A stretch of 17,904 nt of DNA from Gallionellaceae bacterium UBA6222 (GTDB lineage: Bacteria; Pseudomonadota; Gammaproteobacteria; Burkholderiales; Gallionellaceae): assembly GCA_002421915.1 (NCBI GenBank), contig DISA01000056.1, positions 25,253-43,156 on the forward strand. Direction: 5' to 3'. The notes beneath the pieces are model-generated. The model saw nothing but the letters and a program-made list of their open reading frames with translations. It had not been told where the DNA came from and searched no databases. Position numbers and translations under genes: made by a program. Shown here one piece after another: positions 14,155 through 17,904 of the stretch. Each line of letters opens with the position of its first letter. Within the stretch, counting starts at the first letter, position 1.

Positions 14155-14706
14155 TCATTTACCCTGAATCACCTGGATGTGGGCAATGCCCAGCTTTTGG
14201 TACAGGCGTATCTGCCGCAGCAGCGGCCACCAATCGTAAAGAAATATCTCCATTGGGCGCCACATGGCGACCCAACCGATGATGGTGAGGCTTTCGCGCG
14301 CGATGCTGAAACCGGTATTGGCCCCGTATTTTCCAATGGCGTCGGCCGCGAGCAGACACAGGGTGACAAAGGCCAGACCGATGGCCAGGCTCATACGGCC
14401 CTGCTGCAGCAGATGTTTCAAGGCAAGGCGTGTGCGCTCGGCTTTGTAGGTGAAGTGGTTGTGGACCGCTGCGGTCAACATCTCGCCCGGATCACCCTCT
14501 GCCGGCCATTGTTCAAGGTGGATGGTGATATGGAAACGGCTGCCCGGTGCATATCCCGCCGCCCAGGTTTCGATGAATGTGTTTGCTTCCGGATCCAGGT
14601 CTTTGTTCAGGAACGGCGTCGGGTCCATCGAGTTGAACAATTGCGCGAGCTCGCGCACGCGCAGTGCCAGACGATGTACGGGAGCGGGTTTGAAAAATTT
14701 TCTCAT
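14155..14706 (-). CDS. Conserved membrane protein of unknown function
   Basis: A 183-residue protein without a recognised function. The N-terminal half is soluble and opens with VHRLALRVRELAQLFNSMDP and a F-x-E-T-W segment, a pattern I have seen in uncharacterised proteobacterial proteins. Two hydrophobic segments follow, about 106-124 and 134-151. The C-terminus is basic (LLRQIRLYQKLG). The start at 14706 is forced, because an in-frame stop lies 30 bases upstream with no other start between. A GGAGG-led seven-codon frame ends just upstream and may couple translation. It lies 69 bases after rmuC in the same direction. Confidence 0.75.
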   Translation of the reverse strand: MRKFFKPAPVHRLALRVRELAQLFNSMDPTPFLNKDLDPEANTFIETWAAGYAPGSRFHITIHLEQWPAEGDPGEMLTAAVHNHFTYKAERTRLALKHLLQQGRMSLAIGLAFVTLCLLAADAIGKYGANTGFSIARESLTIIGWVAMWRPMEIFLYDWWPLLRQIRLYQKLGIAHIQVIQGK

Positions 14707-14713
14707 GGTGATT

Positions 14714-14737
14714 TCAGCCCCGGAGTGGTCGAGTCAT
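14714..14737 (-). CDS. Possible seven-codon leader frame (MTRPLRG)
   Basis: ATG at 14737 is preceded by GGAGGA (14741-14746 complement) at good spacing, and the frame stops eight bases before the start of the hypothetical gene. That gene lacks a strong site of its own. It may be a leader used for reinitiation, or chance. Confidence 0.25.
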   Translation of the reverse strand: MTRPLRG

Positions 14738-14775
14738 TTTTCCTCCACGGCACAAATCCGGCGGGGCATGTTTTC

Positions 14776-16026
14776 TCAGATTTGCGGCGGCAAGGCGGTC
14801 GGATGTTCCAGCTCCACCTGCTCAATGCTGATGAAGCGTTTCGATATCTTCTGGCTGGTGGTATGCACGTCCTGCGCATCTTCGTGTGCCTGGCGGATGT
14901 GGTCCGCCAGTTTCTTCATGCGTTCGTCGAAGCGACCGAATTCTTTGCCCAGTTTGCCCAGTTCATCCTTGATGATATGCACCTGTTTGCGCGTCTCCAC
15001 ATCTTTCATCACTGCACGGGCGGTATTCAGCACCGCCATCAGTGTGGTCGGCGACACGATCCACACGCGGCGTTGCATGGCGTAATCCACCACATCGGGA
15101 TGGTGCGCGTGAATCTCGGCAAACACCGCCTCGGCCGGCACGAACATCACCGCGCCGTCGGAAGTCACTTCGGGGATGATGTACTTGCTGCCGATGTCGT
15201 CCACATGTTTCCTGATGTCGGCTCTGAATTGTTTTTCAGCCGCCGATTTTTCTGCCGGACTCGCCGCATCGAACATGCGGTGGTAGTTCTCCAGCGGAAA
15301 CTTGGAATCCACCGCGACCATACCGGTCGGCTCCGGCAGTTTCAACACGCAATCGGCACGCGTCCCGTTGGGCAGTGTGTACTGCATCTCATAGGATTGC
15401 GGCGGCATGATGTTGCGCACCAGCCCCTCCAGTTGCACTTCGCCAAATGCACCGCGCGAGCGCTTGTCTCCGAGCAATTCCTGCAAACTCACCATATTGG
15501 TGGTCAGGCCGTCGATCTTTTTCTGCGCTTCGTCGATGGTCGCCAGCCGTGCCATCACGCTGATGAAAGTCTCGTTGGTCTTCTTGAAGCCTTCGTCCAG
15601 ACGCTCGTTCACCTTGCCACCGATCTGTTCCAGGCGGCCGTCCACCGTTTTGCTCAGGGTCTCTATGCTGTTGCGCAGGTGTTGCGAGGCGTTGTTGAAC
15701 GACTCCTGGATGAGTTTCTGGTCGGCCCGCCCCTGCTCCGCCAGCTTCTCCAGCATCTGCCCCAGCATCTCGGTGCGCAGTGCGCCGATGGCGTCGCGCG
15801 TTGCGCGCAACTCTTCGCTTACGGCAGCGCGCAAACGTTCCGATTCTGCCGCTTGCGCCGCGATCAGGCGGTCACCCTGTTTGTTCAAACCATCATGCAG
15901 ATCGGTGAGCATGGCGCGGTGTTGCTGTTCCAGCATCTGCGCGGCACGCGCGGGCTGTTTGAACTGCATCACCAACAGCACGATCAGGAGCAGGACCACG
16001 GCAACGGCGAAGATGATTTCCGGCAT
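14776..16026 (-). CDS. rmuC: DNA recombination protein RmuC
   Basis: A 416-residue protein limiting inversions at short inverted repeats. An N-terminal membrane helix (about 4-20, IIFAVAVVLLLIVLLVM) anchors it. A long coiled coil (25-180) contains repeated S-E-E/L-R-x heptads. The RmuC nuclease-like core (185-380) has RGAFGEVQLE, TRADCVLKLP and VAVDSKFPLENY; the last two resemble the PD-(D/E)xK core of the family. A TTG at 16035 or the ATG at 16026 could be the start; 16026 is chosen because it gives the usual short N-terminus. Neither has a clear ribosome-binding site. It is 76 bases after bipA in the same direction. Confidence 0.92.
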   Translation of the reverse strand: MPEIIFAVAVVLLLIVLLVMQFKQPARAAQMLEQQHRAMLTDLHDGLNKQGDRLIAAQAAESERLRAAVSEELRATRDAIGALRTEMLGQMLEKLAEQGRADQKLIQESFNNASQHLRNSIETLSKTVDGRLEQIGGKVNERLDEGFKKTNETFISVMARLATIDEAQKKIDGLTTNMVSLQELLGDKRSRGAFGEVQLEGLVRNIMPPQSYEMQYTLPNGTRADCVLKLPEPTGMVAVDSKFPLENYHRMFDAASPAEKSAAEKQFRADIRKHVDDIGSKYIIPEVTSDGAVMFVPAEAVFAEIHAHHPDVVDYAMQRRVWIVSPTTLMAVLNTARAVMKDVETRKQVHIIKDELGKLGKEFGRFDERMKKLADHIRQAHEDAQDVHTTSQKISKRFISIEQVELEHPTALPPQI

Positions 16027-16067
16027 GTTCGGCAAGAGGAGAAATTGGTTTTGCGAAGTATAAATGA

Positions 16068-16091
16068 CAAAGGACGCCGAAGCGCCCTTTG
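16068..16091 (-). terminator. Hairpin terminator after bipA
   Basis: On the minus strand a 10-bp stem (arms 16082-16091 and 16068-16077, one G-T pair) closes on a UUCG tetraloop with the favourable C/G closing pair. It is followed by a weak T-containing stretch (TCATTTAT), so some read-through into rmuC is likely. Confidence 0.65.
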
Positions 16092-16111
16092 TTGACCCGC
16101 ATCTGCGCGGA

Positions 16112-17904
16112 TCAATCCGCTGTGCGCAGCGCTTTCTTGCGGTCGAATTCCTTCAGGTGACGTTTGCGGATACGGATGGATTTCGGGGTGAGTTCCACCA
16201 GCTCGTCGTCGTCGATGAATTCCACCGCCGATTCCAGCGTCAGCTTGATCGCCGTGGTCAAACGCACCGCTTCGTCGGTGCCGGAAGCGCGCACGTTGGT
16301 GAGTTTTTTGCCCTTGATCGGATTGACGTTCAGATCGTTGTCGCGGCTGTGGATGCCGATGATCATGCCTTCATACAGCTTTTCACCGGGCACCACGAAC
16401 ATGCGGCCGCGATCTTCCAGATTCCACAAAGCGTATGCCACGGCTTCGCCGTCTTCTGCCGAGACCAGTACGCCATTGTGGCGCCCCGGCAGGTCCGGTT
16501 TGACCGGGCCGTAGTCGTCAAATACGTGGCTGATAAGTCCGGTACCGCGCGTCATGGTCATGAAGTCGGACTGAAAGCCGATCAGGCCGCGCGCCGGGAT
16601 GTGGTATTCCAGCCGGGTACGGCCGTGTCCGTCGGATTCCATGTTGGTCAGCTCGCCGCGGCGGCGGCCGATCTCTTCCATCACCGCCCCCTGGTTGGCA
16701 TCTTCCAGATCAATGGACAGATTTTCATACGGCTCGCATTTTTCACCGTTGATCTCTTTGTACACCACGCGCGGTTTGCCCACAGCCAACTCGAAACCCT
16801 CACGGCGCATGTTTTCCAGCAGGATGGTCAGGTGCAATTCGCCACGGCCGGAGACGCGGAATATATCGGCATCGGCGGTGTCTTCGACTTTCAATGCAAC
16901 GTTGGTCAGCAATTCCTTGCTCAGGCGGTCGCGAATCTGGCGGCTGGAAACGAACTTGCCTTCGGTACCCGCCAGCGGCGAGCTGTTCACCATGAAGTCC
17001 ATGGTCAGGGTCGGCTCATCCACCGCCAGGACCGGCAATCCGACCGGGTTATCCTTGTCGCAAATGGTGACGCCGATACCGATCTCGTCCAGACCGGAGA
17101 TGATGATGATGTCACCCGCCTCGGCGCTCTCGACCGGAATCCGTTCCAAACCCTGAAAACCCAGCACCTGATTGATACGCCCGGCACTAACCTGCTTCTC
17201 ATGATTCATCACCACGACCTGCTGTCCGGGTTTGATGCGGCCGTTGAGTACACGGCCAATGCCAAGACGTCCGGTAAATGTTGAATAATCCAGCGCGGCC
17301 AATTGCAGTTGCAGCGGTGCAGCGGGATCACCCGGCGGGGTCGGCACATATTTCAACACGGTCTCGAACAGCGGCTTCATGTCGGAGGCCAATCCGCCGT
17401 GCGACGGCGCATCGTTCAGATCCAAGCAGGCCCAGCCGTTCAGGCCGGATGCATAAATCACGTGAAAGTCGAGCTGTTCATCGGATGCCCCGAGCTTGTC
17501 GAACAGGTCGAAAGTCTGGTTCAGCACCCAATCCGGGCGGGCGCCCGGGCGGTCGATCTTGTTGATCACGACGATGGGCTTCAAGCCAAGCGCCAGCGCC
17601 TTCTTGGTCACGAAGCGTGTCTGCGGCATCGGTCCTTCCACCGCATCCACCAGCAACAGCACGCCGTTCACCATGCCCAGCACGCGCTCCACCTCACCGC
17701 CGAAGTCGGCGTGTCCCGGTGTGTCCACGATGTTGATGTGGGTGCCGTTATATTCGACGGCGGTGTTCTTCGCCAGAATGGTGATGCCGCGCTCTTTTTC
17801 CAGATCGTTGTTGTCCATCACCCGCTCGTCCATCTTCTGGTTGAGGCGGAAGGTGCCGCTTTGTCTTAAAAGTTGGTCAACCAGCGTGGTCTTGCCGTGG
17901 TCAA
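16112..17904 (-). CDS. bipA: Translational GTPase BipA/TypA (5' end off window)
   Basis: A ribosome-associated GTPase of the EF-G/LepA group that helps 50S assembly and stress adaptation. Visible from the right edge: DHGKTTLVDQLL (most of G1), ERGITILAKNTAV (G2), DTPGHADFGGEVER (G3) and NKIDRPGARPDW (G4). The later regions keep the BipA-specific RGELHLTILLENMRREGFEL, the domain V segment RGLIGFQSDFMTMTRG and the C-terminal IRIRKRHLKEFDR. About 597 residues are visible of about 605, so only the first few residues are missing. A UUCG hairpin follows the stop. Confidence 0.97.
   Translation of the reverse strand, partial: DHGKTTLVDQLLRQSGTFRLNQKMDERVMDNNDLEKERGITILAKNTAVEYNGTHINIVDTPGHADFGGEVERVLGMVNGVLLLVDAVEGPMPQTRFVTKKALALGLKPIVVINKIDRPGARPDWVLNQTFDLFDKLGASDEQLDFHVIYASGLNGWACLDLNDAPSHGGLASDMKPLFETVLKYVPTPPGDPAAPLQLQLAALDYSTFTGRLGIGRVLNGRIKPGQQVVVMNHEKQVSAGRINQVLGFQGLERIPVESAEAGDIIIISGLDEIGIGVTICDKDNPVGLPVLAVDEPTLTMDFMVNSSPLAGTEGKFVSSRQIRDRLSKELLTNVALKVEDTADADIFRVSGRGELHLTILLENMRREGFELAVGKPRVVYKEINGEKCEPYENLSIDLEDANQGAVMEEIGRRRGELTNMESDGHGRTRLEYHIPARGLIGFQSDFMTMTRGTGLISHVFDDYGPVKPDLPGRHNGVLVSAEDGEAVAYALWNLEDRGRMFVVPGEKLYEGMIIGIHSRDNDLNVNPIKGKKLTNVRASGTDEAVRLTTAIKLTLESAVEFIDDDELVELTPKSIRIRKRHLKEFDRKKALRTAD

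Noticed and set aside
14179..16095. A 638-codon open frame on the plus strand opposite rmuC and the neighbouring hypothetical gene
   Set aside because: It is antisense to well-recognised RmuC, its translation is rich in His, Arg and Gln as expected for the complement of GC-rich coding DNA, and it has no recognisable domain.
16064..17284. A 406-codon open frame on the plus strand opposite bipA
   Set aside because: It mirrors the BipA reading frame with a His/Val/Phe-rich composition typical of a shadow frame; BipA itself is certain.
1..17904. CRISPR arrays, tRNA or rRNA genes, insertion sequences, riboswitches
   Set aside because: No regularly spaced repeats, cloverleaf sequences, transposase genes or recognisable riboswitch folds were seen on either strand.

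Overview
The window looks like a chromosomal piece of a betaproteobacterium, most likely an iron-associated Nitrosomonadales/Gallionellaceae-type organism. This is inferred from the GC-rich codon use, the TrxB, PII, Fur and BipA sequences, and an iron-regulated porin/redox operon; no rRNA or marker gene is present to settle taxonomy. Nearly every base is coding, and both outermost genes (mrp at the left, bipA/typA at the right) run off the edges.

Left part (1-4250), housekeeping: the N-terminal two thirds of the Fe-S carrier ATPase Mrp/ApbC (-), an NlpC/P60 lipoprotein (+), lytic transglycosylase MltB (-), thioredoxin reductase trxB translationally coupled to an Smr-domain gene (+), and a PII protein gene (-) downstream of fur (-).

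Iron-regulated block (4246-7055): fur is divergent from a three-gene operon encoding an outer-membrane porin, a small exported FMN-binding protein with an S-G-A-T flavinylation motif, and a four-helix cytochrome b-like membrane protein. The 150-bp divergent region carries three consecutive near-perfect 7-1-7 Fur boxes over a sigma70-like promoter. Together they suggest an iron-starvation-induced envelope redox pathway: membrane cytochrome b to periplasmic flavoprotein, with a porin for entry of the substrate. This is the most promising candidate for an undescribed system here.

Centre (7027-10746): nadE (NAD+ synthetase) preceded by a 702-residue protein of unknown function with an N-terminal EF-hand loop and three C-terminal membrane helices.

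Accessory island (about 10764-14126, all on the minus strand): a Vsr mismatch endonuclease, two tiny zinc-ribbon-like proteins, an HNH endonuclease, and what looks like the last piece of a cytosine-5 DNA methyltransferase fused in frame to the HNH gene. This is probably a decaying restriction-modification locus that has lost its methyltransferase. Several reading-frame breaks in it fall at homopolymers. Next come two unrelated toxin-antitoxin modules: GNAT/DUF1778 (TacTA-like) and RelE/Phd-YefM. The second is bracketed by a 42-bp direct repeat with an exact 680-bp period, which suggests it arrived as a unit.

Right part (14155-17904): a conserved two-helix membrane protein of unknown function, rmuC, and the translational GTPase bipA/typA (5' end missing).
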